From Homalodisca vitripennis (taxonomy: Eukaryota > Arthropoda > Insecta > Hemiptera > Cicadellidae), in the NCBI RefSeq assembly GCF_021130785.1, contig NC_060214.1, positions 43,569,001 to 43,633,000 of the forward strand: a DNA stretch of 64,000 nt, read 5' to 3'. A model generated the notes under the pieces. That model was not told the DNA's origin. It saw nothing but the letters and a program-made list of their open reading frames with translations, and searched no databases. Within the stretch, counting starts at the first letter, position 1; every line of letters begins with the position of its first letter. The translations under genes were made by a program, and so were the position numbers. Shown here one piece after another: positions 43,901 to 54,894 of the stretch.

Positions 43901-46605
43901 GTAAAATTAGATTTTATGAGCAAGTTGTAAGGATCACTTTTGAATTGACGATAAGATTTTTATTTTGAAAATTATAAAAAGTATATCTGATTAACTAATG
44001 GTAGAAGTAGAAAAATTTGGGATGTTTTTGGGATATCAGCATAAGAGGTTCTCTTCAGAACTTACGTAGTCTTTACTGATGTTTCTGATGAAGTGTACCA
44101 AGAGAAAATTAATGGAAATTCTCTCCGTCCCAAGGATATTTAAAAAACTTCCACTACCAACTTCAAGGCTTATACAAAAACTCTTGTTTGTTGTGGGAAA
44201 GGTTTTTGAAGATTGATGTTTGATCAACAAGAAATGTAAAAATCAATGAGTAAAACTACAGGTAACATCATCCCACTAATATTATAAATGCGGAAAGTTT
44301 GAATGTTTGGATATTTGGATGTTTGGAGGTTTGTCCTCAAATCTCGTTGAAACTGCTATACGAAATGTGTTGAAATTTGGAAACAGGTATAGCTTTTAGG
44401 TCTGACTTACCACTTAGAGTGTTTTTTTACACCGAAAACATATTCATTTCACCAAATAAAGGCGAATTCAAATTGAAAAATTAGTTTGATTACATTCGAA
44501 TGTTATGATATGGGAGTGTTTTACATTGGATGCGGTAGATTGCGCTACGACACGTAATATAAATTGAACTGATACTTAACAGCTGTTACCACTTTCAGCT
44601 GAAGTTCATTCAATAGAGGCAGAAACATGTGTTTACATTTAAATTTTACTAAATATCGAATTATTTTAAAGTGCCTTAATCAGTAGTTGTAACGCAGATT
44701 GCAAATACGAAGTTATTCAAATTTATAAATTTAGATTGCGCCAATGACCAATAATCCATCTAATACAACAGAAATGCTATTTATACGCTGTTATAATAAC
44801 TACCGTATTGTATAAGGCTGTGAATGTTTTTCCACATAACGTAATTCTAATCTGTGTTAGTTCCTTTAACATTGTGTATGGCCTTAATACTGTAGTTATT
44901 GAAAAGCAAATAATATAACATATATTCTTTGCCCTAATACTTGAAGCATATACCACTAATACATATTTAGTGATCGGTTAAAAATATCAAAATCACTTAA
45001 TCATAAAAAATTTAAACTAAGTTATACAGATTCCCGAAACCAATATAATTATGAGACAATTGTTTTGTTTAGTGCAACAGTATAAATCAATTGTTGGAAC
45101 TGTAAATAGATTAGACCGGGGGGTGAATTTAAACGACCAGAACAGACCCATATTGACCGCGCAAGCAACTTTTTAGTTGTGCGATACACTTTCGTCATTG
45201 GGAATAAAAAGCCTAACTGTTATTGTTAACTGAAGCCATCGAAGAAACTTCAATAAATTGTCACGGAATTGTGGGGAGGGAAATACTAATCTTATAAAAA
45301 ACTGATTCACTTTACGACTTCAGGATCCCAAACCTCTGTTCTTTAAAACTTAAATCTAAATTGGATCAGGAGATTTGAATAGCTTTCAGTAATTATCGAT
45401 TATCTCTAGACTGTTTATTATGTCATAGAAAGAGAATACATAGATATATTTTCCAGTTTTTTTCATCAGAAAATTGCGTGTGAAGCCGTGGGTAACTGCT
45501 AGTATGGTTTATAAGGTCATTAGTTATTTTATAGTTGGTAGCAAAAATAACTAAACGAAACTATAATTAATAATTCACTATTATCTTATTAGACTTTTGT
45601 GATTAAAGGGCACTAGTTATAAATCCAAATTGTGTTTTATCAATCGTTACAATTTCACTTTAATAATTTCAAAAATAATCATAAAATAAGATTTACTGTT
45701 ATTAAATGTGCTGTGAGATTATGTTGTTTTACAAGTGTAATATTTTGTGATAGAGTTTGTAGTTTTCTAGATTATACTACTAATGTGGCTAGTTAGAAAC
45801 TACATATGAAAAATTTCACATTTAATTTTTTTCCAAAAGGGACGTTTCTCTAGAGTGGACTAGTCTAGGTGGATTACTTCTCAGTCTGGAACTGGATCAG
45901 TATCAACAGGTAAGTTGTCACCGCTCCAGCCATCTGTACAGATACGAAATCACTGTCAGTCTATAAGTAACAGCAAGTGAAACCAGCTGATTAGAAAATT
46001 TATTCCCCATTGTAATGTGGACCGAATTGCAACAGTTTTGCGTATAAACTTATATTCTCCCTTAAGATTTCATCTCTGGATTGGTTATGACTGATAGTAT
46101 TACATACACTGGGTACAGCCAAAATAGATTTTGTCACTTACACTTGAGCAACTGTAGAATGTAAAATATCGTTAATATTATCCATACAGTTTGAGATATT
46201 TGAGTAAAGAGATTGATCAGTACATCTAGTTTACTGCGGATGATGACGAAGTGGGTGAATATTAGTGCTATAGGCTGCTGCTAGCCTGAACTGATGGGGA
46301 CTACTGCTATCCCTGTCTAATTTTCTTGCAGAGACTGGAGACAGAGCTAGCCTTCACTACTTCCAAGACGGACATTGGCAGAGATATAACCCTCAATATA
46401 TGTATAACCCTCGTTATATAACGCTTTTTTTAAATCCACAGAAGAATGTCGCATTTTAAAAAAAGCGGTCCTGACCCATAAAATTAAGCATTCTTAATTT
46501 AATGTTACACATAATAGAAGCGCAAAAGTCCTTTAAAGACTCAGTGAATTCAAATTTGGAATTTTGTTTTATGTGAACCAAAAGGTTTTGCATATTACTC
46601 ATTTT
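43901..46605. repeat. Segmental tandem duplication, unit 1 (interrupted)
   Basis: Matches 46641-48145 along its length (GAGCAAGTTGTAAG start, GGATGTTTTTGGGATATCAG, GGAACTGGATCAGTATCA, GCTCCAGCCATCTGTACA, AGAGCTAGCCTTC). A ~1.23-kb Helentron-like element interrupts it. Without that insert the unit is ~1.47 kb. Divergence is substantial, so the duplication is old. Confidence 0.85.
44271..45503 (+). mobile_element. Putative non-autonomous Helentron/Helitron-like element
   Basis: Left end TCCCACTAATATTATAAATG then CGGAAAGTTTG; right end AAATTGCGTGTGAAGCCGTG then GGTAACTGCTAGT. Both fit the common arthropod Helentron-type repeats ending CTAGT. Comparison with unit 2 of the segmental duplication (46641-48145) shows an empty site, which supports the boundaries. 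No coding capacity. Confidence 0.55.
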
Positions 46606-46607
46606 AC

Positions 46608-46627
46608 CCCCCCCCCCCCCCACCCCC
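46608..46627. repeat. Poly-C tract
   Basis: C-rich run broken by one A, between the two duplication units. Confidence 0.9.
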
Positions 46628-46640
46628 AAATGTTATATAT

Positions 46641-48145
46641 AGTAAATTTAGATTTTAAGAGCAAGTTGTAAGAATAATTTTGGATTTGAAGTTAATATTG
46701 TGATTTTGAAAATTATAAAAAAGTAAGTCTTTTGTTAACTAATGATGGAAGTAGAAAATGAGGATGTTTTTGGGATATCAGCATAAAGGGTTCTCTTCAT
46801 AACTTATGTTTGACTTGACTGATATTTCCAAGGATGTGTCCCAAGGGAAATTTAATATGAAACTTTCTTCCATTCCAAAGATTTTTAGAAAAATTCCACT
46901 ACCAACCTCAAGGATTAATAAAAAAGCCTTGTTTGTATTTTAGGGAATGTTCTGTGACGATTGATGATTGATCAAAAATAAATATTAAATAAATGAGTAA
47001 AACAACAGCAAAATCAGATTTTTGTATGGTCATAAACATTTTTTGTAAATTGAATAAAAAAATAAGTGGAAAACTCAAAAATACTGTATCGTTTTTTATT
47101 AGATTTCGTGATAAAAAATACCTAGGGTATAAAACCATAATAGTGTTTATACAGATCAATGATTGCAATTTAAACTTAACAAAAATAATAAAACAAGCTC
47201 TACTGCGCGTTAAATATGCTGTGAGATGCGTTAACTTATCAAGTGTAATATTTTTGTGATATGATTTGTAAGTTCTAGATTATACGAAATATGTGGATAA
47301 TTATAATCAACATATTACACATTTCACATCTAGTTTTTTTTTTTTTTTTTTTTTTTTTTATTTTTTTTTTTTTTTTTTTTTAAGAGTATTTCTCTAGATT
47401 ATATGTATTGTTTCTCTAGAATGGACTAGTCTAGGTAGATTAGTTTTCGGTCTGGAACTGGATCAGTATCACCAGGTAAGTTGTCACCGCTCCAGCCATC
47501 TGTACAAATACAAATCACTGTCAGTCTATAAGTAACAGTAAGTGAACCCAGCTTATTATATTACCATTCCCCCATTGCAAAGAGGACCATACAGTCTTAT
47601 ACTTTTATGCATATTTTAACTATAATTAAATGCAACAGTTATTGCGTAAACAGCTATATTCTCCCTTAAGATTTCACCTCTTGGTTGGATATGACTGCTA
47701 GTATAAACATACACAGGGTACAGCCAAAACAGGATTTGCCACTTACACCTGAGCAACTGTATAATGCATAATATCGACAATATTAGCCATACAGTTTGAG
47801 GTATTAGAGTAAAGAGATTTATCAATATATCTAGTCTACTGCGGAAGATGACGAAGTGGGTAAATATTAGTGCTATAGGTTGTCGCTAGCCTGAAATGGA
47901 AGAACTGCTGTCTCCTGCCCACTTTGCTAGCAGAGACTGAAACAGAGCTAGCCTTCCATAATTTCAAGGCTACATGGCTGAGATATATCCCACTTTCTCT
48001 CCTGTGGGAATTCAAAAAAAGCGGCCCTACCCACAAAATTCATATTACTAATTTAAAGATACACAGAAATGAAGTGCAAATTTCCTTTTAACACTGAGTG
48101 GAATGAAAGGCATTTTTATGTGAAATATGCATATTATGCATATTG
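46641..48145. repeat. Segmental tandem duplication, unit 2
   Basis: Partner of 43901-46605. Contains a T-rich run (about 47333-47381) directly before a segment that looks like an exon (TTTCTCTAG ... CAGGTAAGT, 47409-47479). Open frames at 46908-47259, 47616-47825 and 47836-48036 have no family resemblance. Confidence 0.85.
47333..47381. repeat. Poly-T tract
   Basis: Almost pure T, with a single A. Confidence 0.95.
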
Positions 48146-48785
48146 ATAGATATATACTTTAGTTTGCTTATAAAAATATGTTATTTCCCAATCTATAAGC
48201 AACTTTAAACTCTGTGGATAAACAATTTTTATCCAGGTCGGTATTATAGAGATGTAATTTTACCAATTACCGAAATTAGAGGTGTATGACCACAACGAGA
48301 GCATAAATGTTCCATGTACAACGAAAGTTCATAAGCAGATAGTACATACGAGCATAGAGTATTAAAGTATGTAATAAATGTGAGGATAATAAAGACTTAC
48401 CGATGTGAGGGTCCCATTATGGATCTGGAAAAAATCCACGAGCAGAGAATCTTGCGTTGTGGTGAGGCAACTGCAGTAGGAACCCTTCAAGCTAGAAACA
48501 CATCACAAGGCTTAAGAATTTCTTAGGAATATAACTGATAGGTTAAGTTTATATTAATAACTCCATTGTGTGATTACGTTCATCCACAATACTCAAAACT
48601 TAAAGATTTATATCCAATAATTAAAGCCGCCATAGCCGATAATAAACCAGTTATACACATCAAAGCACTAAATATACAATTGAAATAAAAGTTTCTGTTA
48701 AAAATAAACGTCCTTTTAAACACGAAGGGAATTTTTTCATATTTATCGGTCTTGTAATGTGATATTTTTTATTAGCATTTAATTT

Positions 48786-48840
<55 letters not shown>

Positions 48841-50034
48841 GTTCTTTATTGATGTAAACTTTACTTTTACTATAATTTGGTGTACTTTTTGTAACATTTA
48901 CTACAATGGCAATTTCAAATTTATTTGCTAAATATTGATGGCAAAACTTATATTGAAAAGTGCGTAAAATAAAAATTGAAAGTAGGTGAAATACATTATT
49001 TAATTTTTCAAGGAAGAGTTCACGGATTAATGATTGTTACAATAAGACACAAAATGTTTCTAATAGTCTAATTCGATAAAAGGATTAAAATAGGGGTTGA
49101 CAATTAATTAATCTCCTTGGCCTTGTTATTAGATAGTCAGGGACCGATCAAAGGCGTCGGTTTTAGTTCGCTGTATAAGGGGAAGGGTTCGGTATAAAAA
49201 CCTCCGACACGCGTTTTCTCGGGATTTTTTAAATATATTTTTGGTGGTTTACTCTTGTTGCTTTTCTATTTACATATTACTCAAATAGTATTTGCGGGAT
49301 TTTGCGTAAGTAGCTCTTTTATAGCCGAATTACGATTTTCACTTGGGAAATTGCTGTCAAGTAATGTAAGCTTTCTGTTACAGGGATTATTGTATTATTT
49401 TGATTTCCAAGGGAAATAAGACGTTTTTAATTAAATTAATAATTAACGCACTTTTTGAAGAGTCGTTGCTTTTGTTCAAAATAAGGTTTTAAAATATTAT
49501 TTATAAAACCTACTTCTAATAAAAATGTACTATACTACAGTCAAAATACTTTGTATACATCAAAACATCAAGTTTTAGTAGATATATTTGCGTGAAACAT
49601 TACATTACAGTTTGTACTTTGAGTATGCACCAACAGTAACGGGTTATGGCTCAAATAGTATGAAGAATAATATTAAAAACGTTCTTACTCCAGTTTTACT
49701 TAGCCTCATTTATACTACAGAAAAGAACATTATTTTACTTAATTTATGAGCTTTATTTAATTATAAGTTAAATTTTTAGTTAGATACTATTTTTGAAACA
49801 AGATTTTAAATTTAAACAAATTTTTCCTTGAGGAAACGTTTACATCAAAAGTGGTTGTGTAAGCTTCTTGGAATATCTAACAAGTACAAGGATTTTTTTT
49901 TGAGTCAATTTTAATTTTAAATTACTAAATAGCTAACTTATACACAATTTGTAAAGTGATTTGAGATAGTATTCCCCTGTCCATATACCGAAAAAATGTA
50001 ATTAATTAGTTTCAAACTGATTAATTACGTCAGT
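48146..50034. other. AT-rich intergenic DNA, no gene seen
   Basis: Contains a TA microsatellite (about 48790-48837). On the minus strand 48401-48491 is bounded by a TTTCTAG acceptor-like and a GTAAGT donor-like site, but no coding family is visible. Nothing else supported. Confidence 0.5.
48790..48837. repeat. (TA)n microsatellite
   Basis: Pure TA dinucleotide run. Confidence 0.97.
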
Positions 50035-52222
50035 TTAAGGGCAGTGGGAAGGCCCTATACCCGCCACGTTAAATTTGTGAACTTTAGGTACACTTTTCTC
50101 AGGAACTATAAGAGATATTGAGTTGGAATTTTATATCTGTATACCCCTATGTATTTTAAAGCTACACTACTATAATTATTTTAATATCTTTTTTAATTGT
50201 TGAAAAAGATTTTTTTAATATGCTATTTTTACTAACTTTTTTTACATAAAATTTTTTTTTTCTTCAAGCTTCAAAGTATCTAACCTAACAAAATGTGTTT
50301 TTTTTGGAATTTTTGACCAAACACTGTTATTAAAACTTTCATTCTGGTTTTGTGTTTGGCCATGAAGGCACTTTTTTAAAAGGTCAGGATTTGACAAGTC
50401 AGTAAATATTTTTTTTCATGGTAAGTAAGATAGCTTCAGGAATGCTGTGATTATGGCTATAAGACTGCTTCAGTTCTTTTGATTTATTATAGGCACACCA
50501 AGAATCAGCTCCCTTTGGGCATAGGCCATGTTGGGGAGTTTTTTTCGGTCTACAGCTTATGGAAATAGATGGCCCATATATTCCTTCTCATGCCTTGTAC
50601 TCCAGTGTTATCCGACACTGCTCGTCTAATGGCTAATCCATAATATGTCTGCAACTTGTCAATATCTAGATCAGTGAGCCTATTTTTACCTCCAATCTTT
50701 TTACCGTCATCCAACATTTTGCCTTTATAATCCCTTTTTAGCTGCCGAAGTCTCGTCCCCATTCGTTTTTGTATGTTGCCGATGCACTCAAGCTTTTCTA
50801 TCTTTACATCTTTACCATACGGCTGTTCAGAAACAACTGTCTGATAGCCCTTACTATCACCATCTCCTAAATACTTTACGTATCGCACACCGTGATCAAC
50901 AGAGTTTGTAAAACAGCTTTACCGCACCACTAACCTCCATTGTACCACTTGAACCTTGGAAATTTTTTGTGCATACATGAGCCTTAGGAACTTGCTTAGT
51001 ATTTTCAGCCATAGTGCAAGTATGGCAAAACTTAGACCATAACATGCATGTCAAGAACTTTGGTAGTGTCTACACTAGTAACAGACATAATTCCATTTTT
51101 AGATGTGTGGCCGCGCTTCTGCCACGACCCATCCAACGCTACTGCCAAGTCAGAATTACCCCACCATTTTCTGTGACTGCTTCTTCTCGTGCTAGGGCCA
51201 TACTATGCTTTAGCACATGCTTCTACAGCTGTATTTAGTGTTTGTGCGTATACAGAAATACTTTTGAGGTGGAGATGGTAGATCAAGAAGTGAACAAAGA
51301 ATATTGCCTGCGCTAAGACCCCGGCCAATAGTTCTCATACCATAAATAAATCGTAGGTTTATGTCATATTTTCTTGTTTTCACAGAGGTCTGAGTTCCTG
51401 AAACGAACTCCAGTGGAACATTTTGAACATGCAATGTCAATATTTACAGACAGTCCATGTCGTTCTTCCTGTGACACAGCCAATTCGACACAGTCATAGT
51501 CACCGCAATGTTTACATCGCACCAAACCTTTTATAACCTTCACTTAGTTTGTCTACATTAAAAATACAGTTACCATTACCTTTGGGCTTAAACCTGTCAT
51601 AAACAGAGAAGTTGAGTTTTTTTGAAGAAGAACTTGGTCTTTGTGAAGTACTGAGGCCTTCAGGAGTAGTGATAGAGCTAGGCCTAGGCTCCGAGGCAAC
51701 ACTCGGTGTATGTGATTCCACTAACTCAACTGATTGCAATGTTGTGTACCTATTCCCTTTGAAAGTACTTTTATTCTTATAAGATACATTTAAACGAGGC
51801 ATTGTTAAAAACACAACACAACACAATGACTTGAACTCACAAGGAATAGAACTCACAACGAAACAAACTCAGAAACACTAATTTTGTTTATGTTGACTAG
51901 AACAGTTGTAATAGAAACAAACAATTCAGAAAAACAACAGATGTTAGCAGTAGACAGTACTGGCTGGTACTACCAACATAACAAAATCAAAACACCAACT
52001 GTTTTGTGTAAGTAGTACTATACAAAGTGAGGCCTACTCTGGCGCTACCATAAAGCTAAAAACTTAAAACATACTATGTTGTTATATTTAAAAAAGTATA
52101 TTTAGAGTTATCGTATTTAATTTCTAAAAGCAGATACTTAAAGAAGAAGTTTCATTCTACAAAACTGCATTAAAAATAGAAAATCTAAAAAAAAAAACTT
52201 TTACCCTTCCCACTCCCCTTAA
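50035..52222 (-). mobile_element. Mutator-like DNA transposon, short terminal inverted repeats
   Basis: Left end TTAAGGGCAGTGGGAAGG and right end (inverted) TTAAGGGGAGTGGGAAGG flank the broken Mutator-like transposase. No convincing target duplication is visible, so exact ends are tentative. Confidence 0.6.
50550..51802 (-). pseudogene. Mutator-like transposase, frameshifted
   Basis: Likely start Met at 51802 (MPRLNVSYKNKSTFKG). Further blocks: KLSEGYKRFGAM (about 51515), RKYDINLRFIYGMRTIGRG (about 51315-51370), HVCTKNFQGSSGTMEVSGAV (about 50910-50975), then MRYVKYLGDGDSKGYQTVV, YGKDVKIEKLECIGNIQKRM, GGKNRLTDLDIDKLQTYYG and MRRNIWAIYFH. This order is that of the insect Mutator-like transposase domain. 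Several frame breaks; the C-terminus after IYFHKL is missing. Confidence 0.8.
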
Positions 52223-52812
52223 CTAATAAAAAAGTTATGTAAATGGATTTTGTGAAACTTACGGATATTTTTACAGTGTTAATGGTATTGTTATGAACCC
52301 AGGTTAACCTGAGCTTTTAAGGACTAAATTTTCCCCAAAAGTGTTCCGAAATGTTTCTAGTAGTTATTAAAACACACAGTTATTTTAAATAAAAGTAGTT
52401 TTCATCGAGTTACTAAAATATTTTACAGTATCAGTCTGGTAAGAATTCTAGAATTTCTTATTAATTAACAGTTGTAAGAAGGTGGTCAATAGCTATAGAA
52501 TAGATTAAGCACCAATGGTGAACTACAGTTTTTAAAAATGATAAAAATTAATAATACGGTACAAAAAAATTTTATTTTAAAAAAATAACGCGGTCAAGTG
52601 AAACAAGTTTATATACACTTGTTTTTTTTAGAAAAAAAGGGGATATTGAACTTCCAATCTAGTATATATCTTAATATTTAACTAAAGAACGTATCAACTA
52701 TTATGATGTTAAATTTCAAAATCTGAGAGTTTCCCTTTTTATTTTATTACACATTATATTAATAGGACTGCAACAAGAGTGAAATGTTTATAATGTACAA
52801 TAGAAGGTGGTG
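52223..52812. other. AT-rich intergenic DNA, no gene seen
   Basis: No coding or repeat feature that I can support between the Mutator-like element and Polinton B. Confidence 0.55.
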
Positions 52813-53060
52813 AGTAGATAGTAATATGGGGTTTCTAGCTCACTTTCGGAACCAACCGAAAATCAATGGAAAATACTGTTTAAAGGACAATAAACGAATC
52901 TGTAAAATCTAACAGTAACTCACGGAGCCAACCGAAAATCGATGGAAAATACTGTTTAAAGGACAATAAACGAATCTGTAAAATCAAACAGTAACTCACG
53001 AATGAAAAAATTACCGAATCTGAGCTTCTACTTTCTTAAGCAGTTTTAATGTAAAATCTC
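52813..53060 (+). repeat. Left TIR region of Polinton B with internal 76-bp tandem duplication
   Basis: TIR-like text of copy A (CGAAAATxxATGGAAAATACTG, AACAGTAACTCACGAATG, GTTTTAATG) is recognisable. Positions 52848-52923 and 52924-52999 are two 76-bp copies differing at a few bases. The partner TIR is outside the window, so the TIR length cannot be fixed. Confidence 0.75.
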
Positions 53061-53226
53061 CTTAGAATCAATGTAAAATATATTGGAAATGTTGCTAAAT
53101 ATATTGGAAATGTTGTCAAATCTGCTACGAATACACGAAAAATCTTCTAAATCTTAATAAAATTTAATCAATTTAAATATTTTTTACTAAAAAACATACT
53201 AATAAAAAAAAAAACAATTCTACTAA

Positions 53227-53496
53227 ATGGCAAACATGAACTCACCAAAGTCTCTACAATTTCTAGCGTTTAAACAGTGCAACAAAGATGAATTCAACGA
53301 ACTTCCGGTTTATTTTCAACAACAGTTGATATTGTCTTCGATACTTTCCTTAAATGATACAGAATTCATTGAACTTGTAGAGTCTGTTGCAAAAAAAAAC
53401 AACCCTCCATCATACGGTTTTTTTCATCATAAAGCACGAAATGTATTGGATTGTTTATTTAACTTAATTACGAAAGATATTAAAAAAAGAAATTAA
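53227..53496 (+). CDS. Hypothetical 89-aa protein at the capsid end of Polinton B
   Basis: Intact frame; start at CTACTAAATGG, the shared start motif. Mostly helical: FLAFKQCNKDEFNELPVYFQ, ILSLNDTEFIELVESVAKK, then a basic end ITKDIKKRN. No family recognised and no homologue in copy A. It points inward from the TIR. Confidence 0.65.
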   Translation: MANMNSPKSLQFLAFKQCNKDEFNELPVYFQQQLILSSILSLNDTEFIELVESVAKKNNPPSYGFFHHKARNVLDCLFNLITKDIKKRN

Positions 53497-53519
53497 AAAA
53501 GAAACAAACAGAGGGTTTT

Positions 53520-53787
53520 CATCGATATTTTATGTATTTTTTTTAATATTATACGTTTTTCGAATATAATCAAGACTTAATTGTTGAATTCCTTAGGATT
53601 TTTTATGAGAATCAAGATTTATCACCAAAATTCATTAAAGAGCACTATAAGATTTTTCTTATAAAATATCACTATATTTTGCGTGAAACAAAAAGGTATT
53701 ACTATAGATAATATTCCATGTGATTCTGATGAAGAGAGACACAAACTATGGTTATCAAAAGAGTACTATGAATTGGGGAACGAATGA
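53520..53787 (+). pseudogene. Degenerate small ORF at the capsid end of Polinton B
   Basis: After a short MYFF-stop, the same frame stays open (EYNQDLIVEFLRIFYENQD ... FIKEHYKIFLIKYHY), then continues in another frame to DEERHKLWLSKEYYELGNE and a stop at 53785-53787. Base composition and length look like a decayed Polinton gene. No family recognised. Confidence 0.4.
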
Positions 53788-53794
53788 TAATCTT

Positions 53795-54100
53795 CTATTC
53801 TACAAAATTGATAGTAACACAGTCTTTATCTTTAATAGTCTTCTTTCCAGTAACAACCAAGTGTAATTTATCATGTTTATTCAATTCTTTAATCTTTTTT
53901 TCATCCAAAACATTAAAAAATCTGTTCGGCAAGTGTACTTTACAATCTTCCAACTCTGCAATTATTGTAAACCCGAATTTATCTTTCATTTTCTCCAATG
54001 TCACAACTTTGTATTTCTTATTTTCTTCTAAATCAATTAATTTCTTATATTCTTTAAACTTGAATTCACCAACCTCGTTCAACTCTTTCAAGAACTCCAT
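53795..54100 (-). CDS. Hypothetical 101-aa protein, homologue of 7082-7387, at the opposite end
   Basis: Intact. Same length and about 85% identical to the copy A protein, with the same VHLPNRF and LHLVVTGKKTIKDKDCVTIN blocks. Start Met at 54100 follows TTTTTTCTATCTAAATGG. Here it sits beside the capsid end and points towards the left TIR, whereas in A it sits at the polymerase end. Confidence 0.85.
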   Translation of the reverse strand: MEFLKELNEVGEFKFKEYKKLIDLEENKKYKVVTLEKMKDKFGFTIIAELEDCKVHLPNRFFNVLDEKKIKELNKHDKLHLVVTGKKTIKDKDCVTINFVE

Positions 54101-54115
54101 TTAGATAGAAAAAAT
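54098..54115 (-). promoter_or_regulatory. Late-promoter-like start motif, 101-aa gene of copy B
   Basis: Minus strand TTTTTTCTATCTAAATGG, among the best matches to the consensus. Confidence 0.5.
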
Positions 54116-54232
54116 TTAAAGACGGAAAAAATGAAATTTGCTAACAATCACTCGAGAAGCCGAGCCAATGTGAGTACATCCTCTTTGTTTGACGAGGTTC
54201 GTTATTTATATTTCTCCAAGTAAACTATAAAA

Positions 54233-54625
54233 TCATCGAGGATTTTCTGGCTTAAAATCATAAACAAATTCAACATCCAGATAATGAAAAAATACAGGTA
54301 ATATCTTTTCATAATAAACGTGTGTCTCGATACCCACAAACCTAATGTATTCTTTGAAAAGGAAAATAATTTTTTCAATAGTTCTAAGAGAAAAGTAAAA
54401 ATTTTTATTCTGTTTTCTAAATTCTGTAACAAATTGTGTTTGCTTCTTGTCTCCATATTGTAATTTTTGAAGCAGATTATTCAAATGTGTTAATTTATTT
54501 CGAAATTTCTTAGGTTTAGGTCTTTCGTACAAAATTAAATTTCAATCTCTACAAACTAAATATCTTTTATCAATAATTTCTTCTCTATTATAACACTTGT
54601 AACAGTTGGCATTATACTCTTCCAT
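54233..54625 (-). pseudogene. Putative VLTF3-like late transcription factor with zinc ribbon; one in-frame stop
   Basis: Met at 54625 after TTTGTTTAAATGG. Residues 8-28 read as a zinc ribbon: CYKC, then YLVCRD followed by TGA at 54544-54542, exactly where the fourth Cys of CxxC-x13-CxxC should be; one base change from TGC/TGT explains it. After the stop the same frame continues: YERPKPKKFRNKLTHLNNLL, QKLQYGDKKQTQF, a middle helical part and HVYYEKILPVFFHYLDVEF. The order zinc ribbon, N-H/L-xx-LLxKxQ, and late YYE-x-I-x4-L agrees with the poxvirus/NCLDV VLTF3 (A2L) family, a late-gene activator. The match is by eye and remote. Not found in copy A. Confidence 0.45.
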
Positions 54626-54651
54626 TTAAACAAAAAGATGTTTTGTTATAA
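54626..54651. promoter_or_regulatory. 26-bp divergent spacer with start motifs on both strands
   Basis: Separates the VLTF3-like Met (54625, minus) from the 80-aa gene Met (54652, plus); TTTAAATGG on one side and TTATAAATGG on the other. Confidence 0.5.
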
Positions 54652-54894
54652 ATGGAAATTATGGAACTAACTCTGCCGAGGTATAAATTTTTCAGCGCAA
54701 ATGTTTATGTTTATATTTCAACTAGTGAGATAAAAAGAAATGATTTTATTTTATTATTCAACTATTTAGGATATTTTGTCTATTATTACAAAGATTATTA
54801 CGGAAGAAATCGAGATTTTTCATCAGCGAAAGAGTATATTTTTGAAGTATTAGAAGGAATGAAAGAGAATAATATGAACATCATCAATTACTGA
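54652..54894 (+). CDS. Hypothetical 80-aa protein, Polinton B
   Basis: Intact frame starting MEIMELTLPRYKF at TTATAAATGG. Aromatic-rich middle (LFNYLGYFVYYYKDYYG) then a helical end (AKEYIFEVLEGMKENN). No family recognised; absent from copy A. Ends by overlapping the convergent capsid gene by 7 bp. Confidence 0.65.
   Translation: MEIMELTLPRYKFFSANVYVYISTSEIKRNDFILLFNYLGYFVYYYKDYYGRNRDFSSAKEYIFEVLEGMKENNMNIINY

Noticed and set aside
47836..48036. 66-aa minus-strand open frame in duplication unit 2
   Set aside because: The equivalent region in unit 1 is not open and no family is recognised.
51014..51238. 74-aa plus-strand open frame
   Set aside because: Antisense of the Mutator-like transposase region.
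50035..52222. piggyBac-type element because the ends show TTAA
   Set aside because: The internal protein is clearly Mutator-like, and TTAA is part of the inverted repeat TTAAGGG.
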